DNA of 25,688 bases. Source: a virus. The notes under the pieces were generated by a model that saw nothing but the letters and a program-made list of their open reading frames with translations, did no database searches and was not told the origin of the DNA. Made by a program: the position numbers and the translations under genes. The first letter of the stretch is position 1; the number at the start of each line of letters is the position of its first letter. The stretch covers positions 1-25,688 of IMG/VR virus record IMGVR_UViG_3300032265_002353, one strand, 5' to 3'. Positions 25,468-25,688 of this stretch are shown here, one piece after another.

Positions 25468-25688
25468 TCTGGTTGCTTCCAAACTGGGACAAATTCCCCA
25501 TCGTTGTTTTTAACATATAAAATGTTTTCTTGCTTAATCATAGCCTCTAGTTCTGCTCTGCTTGGCATATTTCCTGGAGTAATCCCGCCATCAATTCTGG
25601 GTCTTCCCCTGTGAACTGTTTTAAAAAAATCATGCATTTCTCTAATGTTATCTTCGCTCCAAAAATATTTTCCTGGAGTTTTATTTCC
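25461..25688 (-). CDS. C-terminal 75 residues of an unidentified protein (cut by window edge)
   Basis: An open frame running in from the right edge: G-N-K-T-P-G-K-Y-F-W-S-E-D-N-I-R-E-M-H, then G-R-P-R-I-D-G-G-I-T-P-G-N-M-P-S-R, and the end N-D-G-E-F-V-P-V-W-K-Q-P-E-W. The start is outside the window. No family recognised. Its stop overlaps the next start, so it is part of the same operon. It contains one GGCGGGA site in the G-G-I codons (25583-25589). Confidence 0.7.
   Translation of the reverse strand, partial: GNKTPGKYFWSEDNIREMHDFFKTVHRGRPRIDGGITPGNMPSRAELEAMIKQENILYVKNNDGEFVPVWKQPEW

Noticed and set aside
25461-25505. D-G-E-F-V-P-V-W at the end of the right-edge protein as another W-D-G-V-F copy
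   Set aside because: The leading Trp is absent and the spacing differs; the likeness is short enough to be chance.
1-25688. Prophage integration genes or attachment site
   Set aside because: No integrase, excisionase or CI-like repressor and no direct repeat resembling att was found, so lysogeny cannot be claimed from this window.

Overview
The window looks like part of a tailed double-stranded DNA phage (Caudoviricetes-type) of an actinobacterium, or a provirus of one. Every gene I can support lies on the minus strand. Genes are mostly short and packed with 1-25 nt overlaps (ATGA and TAATG junctions), and hallmark phage genes are present: large terminase, a probable small terminase, RecA, RuvC, DnaB-type helicase, primase. 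The actinobacterial link comes from a WhiB-family regulator, a DUF7455-like zinc protein typical of Actinobacteria, a full-length DnaE polymerase of the kind some actinophages carry, and several promoters whose -10 box lies 5-9 nt before the start codon, the layout of leaderless actinobacterial mRNAs. Base composition is AT-rich (about one third GC by eye), which fits a low-GC, probably aquatic, actinobacterial host; that last step is inference.

In transcription order (right to left), about 25.7-20.9 kb is the replication module: small conserved genes, a possible helicase loader, DnaB-type helicase, a 2-oxoglutarate/Fe(II) oxygenase, DnaG-type primase, an ssDNA-binding-like protein and DnaE. 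From 17.6 to 13.3 kb follow RecA, a PD-(D/E)XK nuclease, a Cas4/RecB-like Fe-S nuclease, zinc-finger proteins and a RuvC resolvase. From 13.3 to 11.15 kb is a three-gene sugar cassette (glycosyltransferase, methyltransferase, NAD-dependent epimerase). From 11.15 to 8.3 kb come a nucleotide-modification-associated protein, an FmdB-type zinc ribbon with a near-consensus leaderless promoter, and both terminase subunits. At 7.8-7.15 kb there are three tRNAs (Asn-GTT, Met-CAT, Gln-TTG) and, 3 nt beyond tRNA-Gln, an unidentified structured element closed by a perfect 12-bp stem. HNH endonuclease and a second oxygenase follow.

The left 6 kb is rich in stress and proteostasis genes: IbpA-like Hsp20, Dps, a SLOG-fold protein, GroES, WhiB, thioredoxin and the start of an HslV/proteasome-type protease, interspersed with probable virion-associated proteins and a small membrane protein.

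The observations I rate highest are: (1) a ROSE-like RNA thermometer candidate in front of hsp20; (2) a recurrent leaderless promoter architecture; (3) over-representation of GGCGGGA on the transcribed strand in all three codon frames, which looks like a nucleotide-level signal; (4) the structured RNA beside the tRNAs; and (5) a repeated W-x-G-x-F-x-P peptide shared by two otherwise different proteins. Function calls rest on recognised motifs; no database search was possible.
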